From positions 1,860,001 to 1,924,000 of the forward strand of contig JAHDVF020000729.1 of assembly GCA_022606425.2 (NCBI GenBank): a DNA stretch of 64,000 bases, read 5' to 3'. The translations under genes and the position numbers were made by a program. Below the pieces are notes generated by a model. It did no database searches. It saw only the letters and a program-made list of their open reading frames with translations, and had not been told where the DNA came from. How positions within the stretch are numbered: the stretch's first letter is position 1; each line of letters opens with the position of its first letter. Shown here in pieces: positions 1 to 10,641 of this stretch. The DNA comes from Lepidostoma basale. Taxonomy: Eukaryota > Arthropoda > Insecta > Trichoptera > Lepidostomatidae.

Positions 1-170
1 ATAGAAATAAAAACACTGCACTTTGTTTTTCACCACTATGCGGTTATTTTAATTGCCGTCGCCTGTACCCAAGCTTCCTCAGGGCTTCGTAATAAGTTAC
101 AGTTACAATCTGTTATTACAAAGCTTGGATTATAGTGGTGAAAAACAAAGTTTAGTGTTTTTATTTCTAT
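1..170. repeat. foldback (terminal inverted) repeat, 38-bp arms
   Basis: Positions 1-38 are the reverse complement of 133-170 with two mismatches (36 of 38). The loop is about 94 bp. The inner part read on the minus strand holds a CTGAGGA-AGCTTG segment that resembles the decayed core seen in the other foldback families of this window. The element begins exactly at the window edge, so it may extend to the left. Assignment to Penelope-like terminal repeats is inference. Confidence 0.7.
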
Positions 171-324
171 TTTAATTTTAAACATAAATTATAAAAAAAA
201 TTAAAATGTCTTACCACAAAGTGCATGCTTCATACGAAAATAGAATAATTCAAATTAATGTTGATTTGAAGACACTCATAAATTATTTTAGACGTCACAG
301 TCTATTGTGACTATATAGCTGTGT

Positions 325-545
325 GATAAAAACGTTTTTAATCTTCTTCATCTCCTTCAGCCTTCTTCCCTCCACTGCTGAATATAAGCGTCTTTCATTT
401 TCTTTCACTCGTTCCTGTCTTGTCCCTTCCGCATCGTTCTAGCTATTTGGGCAATATTGTCAGTCCATCTTTTAGATGCTCTCGCGACACTCTTTTTCCT
501 TGTTCAAGGCCTCCGCTAAAGTATTCTGGATCTAAAGTATTCTAT
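325..545 (-). mobile_element. non-LTR retrotransposon 3' fragment (RTE-like)
   Basis: Minus-strand text around 365-470 has the layout of RTE-type 3' ends ('tested on a gene older than ... cctccactgctgaa'-like layout), as in the fragment at 55033-55185, including a 'cactgctgaatata' block and a 'cgttcctgtctt' block also seen near 19220. No reading frame survives. The call rests on resemblance to the other fragments only. Confidence 0.35.
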
Positions 546-879
546 ATCTGTCCTGATATTTGTTATAAACAAGACATTTAATCTATGTTAATGTAATCAA
601 TCTCACATAATTATTTTTTTAACAATTTTTAATAAATTTAAACTTTAAATGGAGTGAAATTCATCATTTAAGATTATTTTAAGCAATAAAAATAAAATAC
701 AGTTTTTTTTTGTGTACAAATAAATACACATAATACACACACAAACAGTTTTTGCTTCATATAATTGATGTCAGGATTCTCATAATAATGATAGTCGAAT
801 CGTTAACACAAATTAATGAAAATATTTCAAACTTTCGTATGAAGCACTTAATTTGTGGTATGAAATTAAATAATAATAC

Positions 880-1243
880 ACTTTTAGTGTTTGTATCTAA
901 ACCACTTTACTTGGTATACACCTACCGGTTTCGCTCCCGCCGGAGCTTCGTCAGGGTGAGGGGTAAACTAAACAGTTTATTTTCTTTTTTATATACTTTT
1001 TATACAACACCAACTTTAAAATAAAATAAAATTTAGTATCAGACATGTTTCGGACCACCCAGTCCTTCCTCAGTGATATTATAAAGATATTAAAAATATT
1101 ATAAAAATTGTTTACAAATCAGTTTTGACATACTCGTATGTTATAATATAACCAGAGTTTAGTTCACTCTCTTTCCCTGACGAAGCTCCGGCGCGAGTGA
1201 AACCGGTTGGTGTTACCAAATAAAGTGGTTTAGATACAAATAC
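880..1243. mobile_element. Penelope-like foldback with two hammerhead-like cores, enclosing a third of another family
   Basis: The left arm (880-960) and right arm (1171-1243) are inverted copies of one sequence. Each carries a hammerhead-like core: CTGACGA at 948-954 (minus) and 1177-1183 (plus), a stem (GCTCC/GGAGC in the left arm), then GAAAC at 928-932 and 1199-1203. Between them, at 1047-1073 on the minus strand, is a different family with CTGAGGA, a GGAC/GTCC stem and GAAAC; its relative is at 49175-49200. The inverted arrangement and the motif fit the terminal repeats of Penelope-like retroelements. No reverse transcriptase or GIY-YIG coding sequence is present here. Confidence 0.6.
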
Positions 1244-1499
1244 TAGAAATGTTTTATTATTTTATAGAAAATATTTCAATTTATAATATGAATTTTTAAT
1301 TTTTGTATTTTTTCCATCCTTATATATCAAAAAATGATTCAGGTTAACATTTAATATTTTCAAAACTTCGCTGGATTTCTGATGATTTTCGATACGTATT
1401 TTTATTCGTTTTTTTCTACTGTGTCACCCTTCCACAAATATTTTTTATTTCACTTAGCCTATCGCCATCATATTTTTGATAAAAAGAAATTTCGAATAA

Positions 1500-1830
1500 C
1501 GTCGAACCTAATTACGGGTATTATCGTAATAAAAAACGTCCCCTTTCGTCCATAAAGGTGTTATTGAGGGGTAATATTTGGCGAGGAGGCACCAGACACC
1601 CGCGTAAAAAGTTTCCCATGTATTGTCATTCTAGTTGTTTGTTATTCGAAAAGTCCATTAACCTTTACGGAACGAAGGATTCGAAAATGCTTAATATTCG
1701 GGGTAGGAACGATAATATCATGTTATTCGTTAATTTGTCCTCATTTTATCCTCGTCATTTCGAAAATTGTTTATTGATGAAGAGTTTCGGTAATTTATGT
1801 ATTTAAATATTTTTAATATATTTTAATATA
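1500..1830. other. intronic sequence, nothing recognised
   Basis: This stretch is rich in short homonucleotide runs and has no similarity to the repeat families elsewhere in the window. An open frame of about 80 codons at 1558-1806 has no recognisable motif and reads like chance. Confidence 0.4.
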
Positions 1831-1835
1831 TAGGA

Positions 1836-2058
1836 AAAGAAGCCGAGGACGACCGAGGAAAACATGGCATGACCAAATTAATCAATTACTAAAAGGCGGC
1901 CACATTCGAAGTCGGAACAATTGACGTGCGTGCATGGTACGATGTATGGATGTAGAGGAAGCTCGAGAGGTATGCCAGGACAGGCCAGTGTGGCGATCTA
2001 TCCTCTCTGCCTACCCCTCCGGGGAAATGGCGTGATGGTTAGTTAGTTAGTTTAGTTA
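1836..2058 (+). mobile_element. LINE-A 3' fragment
   Basis: The plus strand encodes the last part of the LINE-A protein (GRPRKTWHDQIN-type block, then CMDVEEAREVCQ-like). It then runs into the family 3' hairpin (cctacccctccgggg) and a (GTTA)n tail at about 2036-2058. It is severely 5' truncated and belongs to the diverged subfamily also seen at 62270. Confidence 0.8.
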
Positions 2059-2136
2059 ATATATTTTATTACCAAAAAAATAAAAGTAAAATTTGTAAAA
2101 TGCAAGATATCAAATATGTATATTCGTTATAATGAA

Positions 2137-2520
2137 CTCACTAACTAACTAAACTAACTAACCATCACACCGTCTCCCCGAAGGGGTAGGCAGTAAGAAT
2201 GGACTGCCACACATTTTTTTCCTGATATATTTCTCTCGCTTCCTCAACATTCATACATCGTGTCATGCACGCGCGTCGATTTCTCTGACTCCTCACATGG
2301 CCGACATTCAATATTTGATTTATTTGATCGTGCCACGTTTTCCTCGGTCTTCCTATATTTCTGGTTCCATTTACATCGTTAACATATAATTTTTTTACCA
2401 TTCTTTCTTCATTCATTCTTTCCATTTATCCAAACCATCTTAATGATCCTTTCATTATTTTGTTCATGACACCATCATTCGCACCGCATTCACTTCTTAT
2501 ATTTTCATTCGACACTCTTT
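2137..2520 (-). mobile_element. LINE-A 3' fragment, tail to tail with the previous copy
   Basis: The (TAAC)n run at 2137-2162 is the 3' tail. Minus-strand coding runs from about 2520 to 2165 (SLRWFG region, then RMVKKLYVNDVNGTRN, GRPRKTWHDQIN, CMNVEEAREI) with stops and frameshifts upstream. Its tail faces the tail of the copy at 1836-2058 with about 80 bp between them. Confidence 0.85.
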
Positions 2521-3040
2521 AATAATCATATAAATATTATATTTCTTAGATCTAAAAACCCATAAAATACAAGAGTTATTAAGCCGTTATTTTTTACACT
2601 GCTCCATCAGAATTCAGCTAAAATTAGAGCACAGGAAAGTAGAGCTCTTCCTATATACAACCAAATAATAAAAGCAAATTTCCTCCCTAATTTATGAAAA
2701 TGTTACTGTTCTTAAATTAATATACAGGAAAATTTAAATCGAAAAGACGATTCCTGGAAACAATTAACATTTATCTCGGGATTAGGTACAAAGCCGGTAA
2801 GCATTTTTTCAAAGCCGAAATTCTTTAAGGATTTTACGTTTTTTTCGCCATTCCGTTGCCAATAAAATTTTTGGCAATTTAAGAATTCCTTTTTTTTATA
2901 TGTCGTCCAAGATTTATCAGTTGAAAACATTGGAACATAGCATTTTTAAAAATAACAGCTTTTTTATAACCGAACAAACAATGGAATTTAGTTACCTTGG
3001 AATTGAAATATAATTAATTTATTAAATATTTGAAAAAAAT
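2521..3040. other. AT-rich intronic sequence, nothing recognised
   Basis: I see no repeat family shared with the rest of the window and no coding-like frame. A 72-codon minus-strand frame at 2712-2930 is Lys- and Phe-rich, as expected for AT-rich noncoding DNA. Confidence 0.4.
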
Positions 3041-3054
3041 TAAAATATCAACTA

Positions 3055-3400
3055 CAAGATGTTTTGAAGGTGATCTCCATCCTCAGGTGTAAATATATAA
3101 CTAAACTCTAACCAAAGAAAGAATTCAAGAATCAATTGTATCTCAAATTGAAACGAAGATGCAAATTGGAAACAGAATATGGTTGATCAAGGTGTTTACA
3201 GGACTTATGACCTGTCATTGGTTGGGTTAAGCGCACGCTTTATGTAATACAACATTCCCCATTGCACCTTATTTTTTCTTATGACCACCATGTCTGACAA
3301 TTTTTTATGGAAGTTGTATATATGTTAATCTCTAACACCACCCTTTACATGGTAGTATTTTCAATCTACACACTAACGCCATCTATGAAGATTTTAATTT
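3055..3400. mobile_element. Penelope-like terminal fragment plus repeat 'P' copy 1
   Basis: Minus-strand 3090-3060 reads CTGAGGA, a spacer base, a GGAG.../CTTC stem, then AAAAC: a decayed hammerhead-like core. Positions 3127-3310 are a diverged copy of the 171-bp arm of the foldback at 28153-28735 (shared blocks: caattgtatctcaa, ggtgtttacaggacttatga, gggttaagcgcacgc). 'ctaacgccatctatg' near 3370 matches the spacer of that foldback. Confidence 0.6.
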
Positions 3401-4395
3401 AAGCATTATTTAAATATACATTAAGTTAAATATTATGACAATCCTTAAAAATGCCAATTACAGTGCGGAAAACACAAATTTACATACACAATATACATTT
3501 ATTATTTGAAAAAATACGTTTGAATTGAAATATATACCTGAACAAATAGCTTTTTGAAGAAATAATTGATTTTTATTACATATTTAATCAGCAATAAATT
3601 AAACGAATTTATTGATTCCCTTCTTCTAAAAAAACGAAAAAGAGCTTTATCAACACATACATGCATACATATAATAACAGCCCCAAAAAACACTATCATC
3701 TCTTGGAGCCATTTTTATAAATTGAAATTTATATATTATATATTAAGCAAACAGAAAAATCTAAACAGATTATTAAATGTAAGTTTACCATAATCATTAA
3801 TTTCATATGATTAAATAATAAATTTAAATATTCTCTTTTCACACAATGTTAACATGTCAATGAATAAATTTACCAGAAGTCAGATTGCGATAATCGGATT
3901 ACGAACAATTGCGTCAAAGCTGAATCCCTACTGACAACAATAAATTGTAGGTTGATGGGTCCCCGGGCTAGAAATAGTGTTCATTTCACAGGCTGCCGGA
4001 CCCAGATTTAGTTGTATTTTGCTACCGGATTCGTAGGATCGCTTCAATAAATGTCGCGTATCGGATGACCAACACACCCCGAAGGGCACAACTGAATTGA
4101 TTTACTTATTATCCGATTGATAGGAAGAATCGTCCCTTCATGTATTTGGAGATTCTTAATGGAAAATAAGAAATACCGCGAGATTAAAGAGAGAAAAAAA
4201 ACTCACATGCAATCTTTACGTCTTACTCTAGCTATTTCTATATTTACGAATGCGAAAAAAAGACATGCTACATTGCAGACAATCTGCAAGACAGATCTGC
4301 AAAAAGTGAAGGCGAATATAGAAGAAATTTCCAAGTTAACTCTCTTAACTCTCTAAAATATTATTCCTCAATTTTAATATAAAAATGTATATAAT
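3401..4395. other. intronic sequence, nothing recognised
   Basis: Mostly AT-rich. Positions 3880-4130 are less AT-rich and lack any repeat shared within the window. No exon-like frame with splice signals was found. Confidence 0.35.
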
Positions 4396-5540
4396 CGTAT
4401 TTTTTTTCAGGATGCAACTAATAATTTCGTTCACTTCCTATTTAAAATGCCTTTTTTTTGTTTTTTTAACAATGATATAAAACTCCATATCAAATAATCA
4501 ATTCGAGCAAAACATCTATTTTCTAGACATTTTATAATATATATTATTTTATGACAGCAAAAAATGTAATTCCCATTAATTTACAATGAAATTTTTGGAG
4601 AAGAGATGTTTTTATTCGTATTATTTATGCACTTTTGGGGAAAACCGTAATCAAAGGAATATATACTTATGAAAAATCGATGCAATTATTCCCTATTTTG
4701 ATTACTTGTGAGAAATCGATGTAATTCTTCCCTTTTTTGATTACTTGTTAAAAAACCTATGTAATTCTTCCCTATTTTATGTGAGTATGAAGATCTTTAA
4801 ACTAAACCATCAAAATTAAATACTTTAAGAAAAAATACTGCCGTAAATGAACTATTGTGAACGAGACTACCACATTATTAAAATTGTTATTTGATTCTAA
4901 CTTTTTCATTAAGTATTTTATTTGTCAAAAGTTTTCTATTGAACTTTTGATCATCCAAATTCCGCTTTGACACACCTTCTGGAATTATTCCGTACAGCTA
5001 CTTATGGTGAAGATTTCATTATCCAAAGTCAGCGTTTAATATCGGTGCTGTTATTTCACAGCGGAGGCATTTGAGATTTGCCGAAATTCAGAGATTTGCA
5101 AAGGGGATTAAAAAGGAAGATTCATTAATTCTTGGATTTGTTGCGTGCCTTATTTCCTGGGGTGAGAGCCACACGCAGGGCCCGGAAATGAAAGCCAAAT
5201 CCAATCAGATAGCTTCCTGCAGCGATACTCACCGCGGCGGGCGTTAAACAAAATATATTTAGGGCTGCCCTCGCAACGCTTGGCTTTGCGGGAATGTTTC
5301 TCCGATTTAGAGTCCCGCATTGATTGCTATCTCACGAACTTGATTGTCAAAATCAGTATTATTTTGATGTTTTAAAAATATTTCAGTTAAATCATTAATT
5401 GATTGAATAAACAACGTCTTTATTCACGAGTGCGAGAAAAAGACCAGCTACATTGTCTGTCTGCGAAAAGTGAGGCGATGATTAAGATGTACCTAAGTTT
5501 CCTTTTAAAAATTAATCCTTAATCTAATACTTAATTTATT
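4396..5540. other. intronic sequence with a GC-richer island
   Basis: A 'taacaatgatataaaactcc' block near 4470 is a weak relic of repeat 'Q' (see 58985-59140). At 4690-4775 there are three loose copies of an 'aaaaatcgatgtaattattccct' motif about 48 bp apart, a small degenerate tandem repeat. Positions about 5040-5330 are clearly richer in G and C than their surroundings and match no repeat in the window. Confidence 0.4.
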
Positions 5541-5542
5541 TA

Positions 5543-5630
5543 GTTATAGAAATGCGAGAGCTGAGAGAGAGCTAAGAGAGAGCTAAGTTATAGAAATGCG
5601 AGAGCTGAGAGAGAGCCAAGAGAGAGCTGT
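5543..5630 (+). repeat. 44-bp tandem duplication in the RTE-H copy
   Basis: The unit at 5543-5586 (beginning gttatagaaatgcgagagct) is repeated at 5587-5630 with three or so changes. The second unit reads on into the RTE-H coding sequence (GAGCC...GAGCTGTTGTCG), so the duplication involves the first retained part of that element. Confidence 0.75.
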
Positions 5631-5900
5631 TGTCGAATGTCAAAGTGAAAAAGGTCTCATATTTGGGTCACGTGCTGCGTGGAGAGAAGTACCGCCTCCT
5701 CCGACTTATATTGGAGGGCAAGATAGAGGGAAGACGGGGAGTTGGCAGAAAACAGATGTCCTGGCTGCGCAACATTAGAGAGTGGACCGGAATGAGGACG
5801 GTGGATGACCTGTTTCGGGCAGCGCAGGACAGGGAGGTTTTCGCCGGAGTGATCGCCAACGTCGAGGGGACCTGACACGGCACAGGAAGAAGATAGAAAT
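5590..5900 (+). mobile_element. RTE-H non-LTR retrotransposon, 3' coding end
   Basis: The plus strand encodes the C-terminal region of an RTE-type endonuclease-reverse transcriptase: a VSYLGHVLRGEKY block, GKIEGRRGVGRKQMSWL, an IREWTG block, then a DLFRAAQDR block and stop. A 'gaagaag' run follows, as at the 3' ends of other RTE-H copies. Catalytic domains are absent, so this is a 5'-truncated dead copy. Two overlapping frames at this locus are shadows. Confidence 0.85.
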
Positions 5901-6003
5901 GCGGTATATTTCAATTTCAATTTATTAAAAAAAAAACATTAACATTACAGAAATTTTCCAATTCGTGTAAGATTTATAAGAGAAAAAACATAAGGAAAAC
6001 AAA

Positions 6004-6395
6004 ACAAACCATCACGCCGTTTCCCCGTAGGGGTAGGCAAATAGAATGGACCGCCACACTACTCTATCCTGGCACACCTCTCTAGCTTCCTCCACATTCA
6101 TATAGCGAGTCATACACGCACTTGATTCTTCCGACTTCTAACATGACCAACCTTTAAAATTTGAATTATTTGGTCATGTCATGTTTTCCTAGGTCTGCCT
6201 CGACTCCGTACTCCATTAACATCATTAACGTATACTTTCTTAACCATTCTTTCTCCCTCCATGCGCTCCATATGTCCGAACCAACGCAGCGATCCATTCA
6301 TAATTTTATTCATAATACCTTCTTCCGCTCTACATTCCTTTCTTATATCAGCATTTGATTCTGTCGTATATCGTTCTACCGCACATACGACTTAC
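6004..6395 (-). mobile_element. LINE-A (subfamily 2) 3' fragment
   Basis: The minus strand encodes the C-terminal part of the LINE-A protein (RWFGHMER-like, KKVYVNDVNGVRSRGRPR-like blocks) ending in the conserved 'ggcgtgatggttt' end near 6007. It belongs to the same subfamily as 62270-62777. The tail is short here (gtttgttttgtttt). Confidence 0.75.
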
Positions 6396-6487
6396 ATTAG
6401 AAATTGGGTGAATATAACATAAGACAATTAATAATTTTGTATGTATAAAGTATGTATAAACAAAACAATACAGTACAATTAGATAAC

Positions 6488-6765
6488 AAGAAAAAGTAGA
6501 AATGAGATCTCTTAAACGAATGTGTAAAAAATCTTTCTTTGGTAGAGTGTCGAATGGAAATATTATAAAATGCAGTGCGAATGAAAGTGCTATGAAAAAA
6601 ATATTGAAAGGATCATTAAGGTGGTTTGGATACATGGAAAGAATAAATCAAGAAAGGTTGTTGAAGAAAGTATATGTTATACAACGCGAACGGAGCTAGA
6701 AAAAGATGAAGGTCGAATATTAAATATTAAATGTCGGCCACATGCGAAATCGGAAAAATCGACGA
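6488..6765 (+). mobile_element. LINE-A fragment, head to head with the previous copy
   Basis: The plus-strand frame at 6502-6699 holds MRSLKRMC and SLRWFGYMERIN blocks of the LINE-A C-terminal region, then frameshifts through KVYV... and a 'tcggccacatgcgaaatcgg' block. The 3' tail is missing. Its 5' side faces the 5' side of the 6004-6395 copy. Confidence 0.75.
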
Positions 6766-6769
6766 GATT

Positions 6770-7700
6770 AATGATTTAATATGGAGTTTTACGTCGTTAT
6801 TCAAGAAACAAGAAATGTGAAATTTTATTTACCCAAATAACTTGGGTACTCGTATATTTAAACAAAATATGGAAAGAGTTTCGCTTCATGTTTATAGTCC
6901 TGGGATTAAAGTATTTAAGCATTTTAGGATCGAAAAGATCTTAAACATTTCTTTTTAGCATATGGAAAATGTTCGATTACAGCAGTTTAATATGCGGTTG
7001 ATTTCTAAACATTCATGAAGTGGTATTCATGGTAATGTATAAGTTCTAATGCGAATATAACCAAATAAGTAAGCCTTGGAGATAATGACTAAATGACAAA
7101 CTCGCGAGGCGAATTAATTAGTTTGAAATTCGCGCAATATTCTGAAATGTTTTAAAGTTTTCACGTCAGATGTCGTCTGAAGTTTGTGTTGTCATTTAAC
7201 AATAATTGACGTGAGCTTATATATTATAATATTCGTACATAAACTTCGAAAGACACTACCGCTAATTTAAGAAATTGGGTAAGCTTACACATAGGTTTTC
7301 AAACTTATTAAGAGTACCAATAATATACTCTTAAATTTAAATGAAACGAAAATGCTATTCTTATTTTTATTTGTTTTAACCAATTTTAAAGAGGGTTTTC
7401 CTTTTCGACATGAATTATCTTTTTCTCAAGACGCTCTGTTTGAGTCAGCTGCAAATTCGATCTACATTTCTTGAGAGTGGCTTCGATATTTAACTTTTAC
7501 GTTGCCAATGTCTGTTTTCTGCGCCTCCTGGCTGCTGGGATCCGAATAGTAGACTTTATGATATGGTCATCTTCTCGGCATATGGCGTGGCCTTATCATC
7601 CCTACCTGGCTTTCTCAACCTTATCGATTATTTTGGTGACCCCTAAGCTACCCTGATTATGATAAAAAAGTAGAAATAAATGTAACATCTCTCAAAAACA
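6770..7700. other. intronic sequence, one short repeat 'Q' relic
   Basis: Positions 6775-6835 match the 3' part of repeat 'Q' (atggagttttacgtcgttattcaagaaac). The remainder, to about 7700, shares nothing with other repeats here. Confidence 0.4.
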
Positions 7701-7704
7701 TTTT

Positions 7705-8110
7705 TTTGAATTTATTGTGTCTTGAACAATGATGTAAAGCTCCATATTAAATAAGTATTACGTACATGTATGAAAACGTCGGTTTTCTAAAAATTTGATA
7801 TTTTATCTGAATGAAATGTTTCTCCTGTCTAAGGCATTACAAACTATAAACTAACCACCACGTCGTCTGTCCAAAGAGGTAGGCAGAAATAATGAACTTC
7901 TAATACTTCTACTATTTCTGTCGCTTCTTCAATATTCATAAATCGTGTCATGCACGTACGTCGATTGTTCCGACTCCTCACGCGGCCGACATTCAATATT
8001 TTTTTTAATTTGATCGTGCCACGTCTTCCTCGTTCCTTTGTTTTCCTTAGGCATTTTCAAATGTTTTATTTTATATTTTATGTAATATACATGCTTCGCC
8101 TGTCTAAGGC
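7705..8110 (-). mobile_element. repeat 'Q' (Penelope-like) interrupted by a LINE-A fragment
   Basis: Positions 7705-7845 are a minus-oriented repeat 'Q' copy (…ttgaacaatgatgtaaagctcc…, cctgtctaaggcatta). Positions 7850-8050 are a minus LINE-A 3' fragment (aaccaccacgtcgtctg…gccacgtcttcctcg). Positions 8060-8112 return to a Q-type sequence (cttcgcctgtctaaggcat). This order suggests LINE-A landed in or beside an older Q element. Confidence 0.55.
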
Positions 8111-8621
8111 ATTTGTTAATACTCGTACCTAAGACTGGTGAAATATGTCATTCACATTAAATATAATATAACTTCTATAAAACATATGTTTTTGACGAAT
8201 TATTTTTTTGTATGTTATGTGTTACATATATCTGGAATGTCTTTTTTAAATCTTATAAAATGATACGAAATAAGCAAAGCAATGCGCGAGTCTTCTTATA
8301 CTTAGTTTACTATAAATGAAAGAACTGTCCTCAACATAGGTTTTAGGCGATTGCTTTGTGAATTCAGATTTTTATATAATGACTAGGATATATGTTATAC
8401 AAATTTATCTATTAGATGAATTGCCTACGAATGGATTATGAACATTATCTTTCTTGTTGTTTCATCTCTCTCCAATCATGTTACAGTCTCTTAAATTGTT
8501 ACTTCGCCTACAAGGGGGTTCATAATCTACCATATTTTAGGAATCTAATAAGAAACTAAAAGGTTTACTTTAAATTTTCTCTCGCGCCAATGTTTCAGAA
8601 TATGCTTTTCTATTATTTCAG

Positions 8622-8791
8622 AATGCACCACGCGCCAATGACAGCTGTCTACCAGGTCACTCGACAAGGTCACGAGCATTGTGACGTCACTGAAGGTGTT
8701 CTCTTGGACATCACTCCTCTTTTGGTGGATGGAAAAAAGCTGGTGACCTTATACGACAAGGACCTCACCGAAGGGGTCAACCTTTTAATTG
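8622..8791 (+). CDS. coding exon A of a large secreted or membrane protein gene
   Basis: This 170-bp internal exon has a pyrimidine-containing acceptor (tctattatttcag, AG at 8620-8621) and a consensus donor (G|GTAAGT, GT at 8792-8793). It enters in phase 2, completing a split codon with one base, and leaves in phase 1. It encodes 56 whole codons beginning MHHAPMTAVYQVTRQGHEHC and continuing with a CDVTEGVLLDITPL block and a VTLYDKDLTEGVNLLI block. Codon use and base composition stand out sharply from the AT-rich surroundings, and no stop or frameshift is present. The upstream ATG frame through the acceptor is an artefact, because 8590-8621 is intron. The short beta-strand-like segments with one Cys resemble cupredoxin-like ectodomains, but this is a guess. 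In frame with exon B it belongs to an EGF-containing protein; a DNER/'weary'-type insect protein is one untested possibility. Confidence 0.85.
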
Positions 8792-9049
8792 GTAAGTTTC
8801 ATACATGAACAGTTATTAAAAATATAAAATATATATTAATAGTGTATTATATTATATCATCAATGTAATGTTAATAAACTAGTTATGTAGTTTTGATTTA
8901 TTTTTTATAATTATTTATTTAGTTATAAAAAATTACATATTTCTTACAACTATTATAAGATATTTTAAATACATATGTAACAGTTTGATATAAATTGAAA
9001 ACAAATAAAAAAAAATACAGAAGAAATGAAACAAAAAATTATATAATAT

Positions 9050-9330
9050 TAATAACAATTTTTTTTTAAATGTGACCAAAAGTACACTTTATATTGGTTG
9101 CGGAATTTGTGAACATTATCTGAGTCCTTCATGACTTGCAGCTAGCTATTAAATACTTTCGAACCCTTTTAAAAAAATCTGTTTTCGGAACCCGTTCGAG
9201 TATTTCTACGAGTTATTACGAGTATGTCTAAAATTTGTTTTGTTTCTCGTTGGGTACCCATGTATTTCATAATTGTAAGCAGCCTGGTCACACAAATATT
9301 TTGGTAGAAGCCCACCCCTCAATTTGTAAG
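9050..9330 (-). mobile_element. possible non-LTR retrotransposon C-terminal remnant
   Basis: Minus-strand translation gives VPKTDFFKR-like and TIMKYMGTQ-like stretches broken by stops. The layout resembles the end of a retrotransposon reverse transcriptase but is too decayed for a family call. Confidence 0.25.
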
Positions 9331-9679
9331 CAAAAATAATTTTGGCTAGGATCATGCAATAAATAACTTATTTTTTAACTTCTAGTCATTGATTATTGAT
9401 TGTTTTTTATTACCAAAATTTTCCCCAAGTAGTTTTCTCTCCCTTTCTCTGTCTCTCTTTGTCTCTCCTTTATTTTCCTTTCTGCGTCGTCACTAAGGAC
9501 TTCAAAGCAAAAAACAAAGACGAGGCCGTCAACATTATTACACCAAAGTGCGCATAATTTACCAATTTGAATATACAGATTGTAAATTACACAAATGACC
9601 ATTACATTTGTTACCTAATTAGTCCTTGGTGAAGTAAGGTTTTTGTCAACACTTGTTATGGAGTTCCAAAAATTCGATA

Positions 9680-9970
9680 AATCAGAATCATTGCGTAGAT
9701 TTTCACGGTTGGCAGCAATATGTTTTGTGTGATTAAGGGTAACACCGTGTAATTTTTCCTTCTCGACCGACGTTTTGGAGATCGTTGCGGTTTCCATCTT
9801 CAGGGTAATGTGGTGGTGGTAAACCGGTGTTCAAATCAAAAATCAAATGGTGGTTACCACCACCATATTACCCTGTAGATGGAGACTGCAACGATCTTCG
9901 AAACGTCGGTCGAGAAGGAGAAATCACACAGTGTTACCTAAAATCCCACAAAACATATCAGAATCATTGC
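9680..9970. mobile_element. foldback element with 83-bp arms, 14-bp target duplication and hammerhead-like cores
   Basis: The arms at 9740-9822 and 9854-9936 are inverted copies with about ten mismatches. Similarity continues outward with small gaps to about 9722 and 9954. The same 14-mer, atcagaatcattgc, flanks the unit at 9680-9693 and 9957-9970, as expected of a target-site duplication. The right arm has CTGTAGA (9873-9879), one spacer base, stem GGAGA/TCTTC (9881-9885/9895-9899), then GAAAC (9900-9904). The left arm has CTGAAGA on the minus strand (9803-9797). The structure fits a Penelope-like inverted terminal-repeat unit without its coding region. Confidence 0.7.
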
Positions 9971-10137
9971 TATATGGTAAAGAGAGCAGGACTCTAAAAT
10001 TGATCAAAGTGAGAATACTATATGAATGTGGAGGTATTGGATAATGTTCAAATATCACAGTCGTCAAGAGTGACCCCATACGTATGAGAAAAGATTGTCA
10101 GCTGCTCACTTCAATAAAAATAAGTAAACCCTGCAAC

Positions 10138-10305
10138 GTCTTCTTCTTTCGGTGTCGAGTCAGGTCCTCCCAACGTTGGCGATCACTGCAGTAGAGGCAT
10201 CTCTGTCCTACGCCACTTGGAACAGGTTCTGTATTCTTGTCATTCCTGTCCATTCTTTTATGTCGAAGGAGTTGGTATTTTTTCCCCTTAGCACATGACT
10301 GTAAT
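10138..10305 (-). mobile_element. RTE-H 3' fragment
   Basis: Plus-strand text cttcttctttcggtg at 10139 is the complement of the (GAA)n-type tail. The minus strand then reads the RTE-H C-terminal sequence (…ATQDR-like, EWTG-like) until about 10305. It closely resembles 20537-20935 and 39778-40097, with an internal deletion. Confidence 0.75.
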
Positions 10306-10531
10306 ATGTTGTTTAGTTAGAAAGTTTCAATCCTGGGATTGGTTTGCAGCAATTTTTTTCTATTCTTCTCTTCCATTCTTCCCTGTCTTGTGTGGCTCTT
10401 TTGAAATCTGCATATGATGAGCAGCGCATGTCCACCAACAGGTCCTCCAGGTACTCTCGGCGTGGGCGTCCCCTAGGGTTTGTCCCCTCGGTCATACCCT
10501 CCATTATGGTATGCGAGAGGCCCTCGCGCAC
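10306..10531 (-). mobile_element. RTE-I non-LTR retrotransposon, 3' coding end
   Basis: The minus-strand frame at 10531-10313 (72 codons) reads …IMEGMTEGTNPRGRPRREYL, then SSYADFKRATQDREEWKRR. This is the same arrangement as the C-terminus of the copy at 15318-16115 (GRGRPRQEYLDQI, SYAELKR, DRAEWKKK). It has no catalytic part. Confidence 0.75.
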
Positions 10532-10641
10532 ATTATGTTGTATTTTTATAATATTTTACCTGTACTCAATATATGCCTTAAACATTTTGCTGTTTGTAAT
10601 GTCTTTTGAGTTAATAAACTGATTTGATTTGATTTTGATTA
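10532..10641 (+). mobile_element. LINE-F 3' tail
   Basis: The plus strand repeats the 3' end of LINE-F (tgttgtatttttataat…gccttaaac…aataaactgatttgatttg), almost the same as 12640-12738. Only the noncoding tail with its TTTGA-type repeat is kept. Confidence 0.75.

Noticed and set aside
8590..8621. ATG upstream of exon A in the same frame
   Set aside because: A good splice acceptor ends at 8621; the upstream codons are AT-rich intron. Nothing suggests a promoter or start here.
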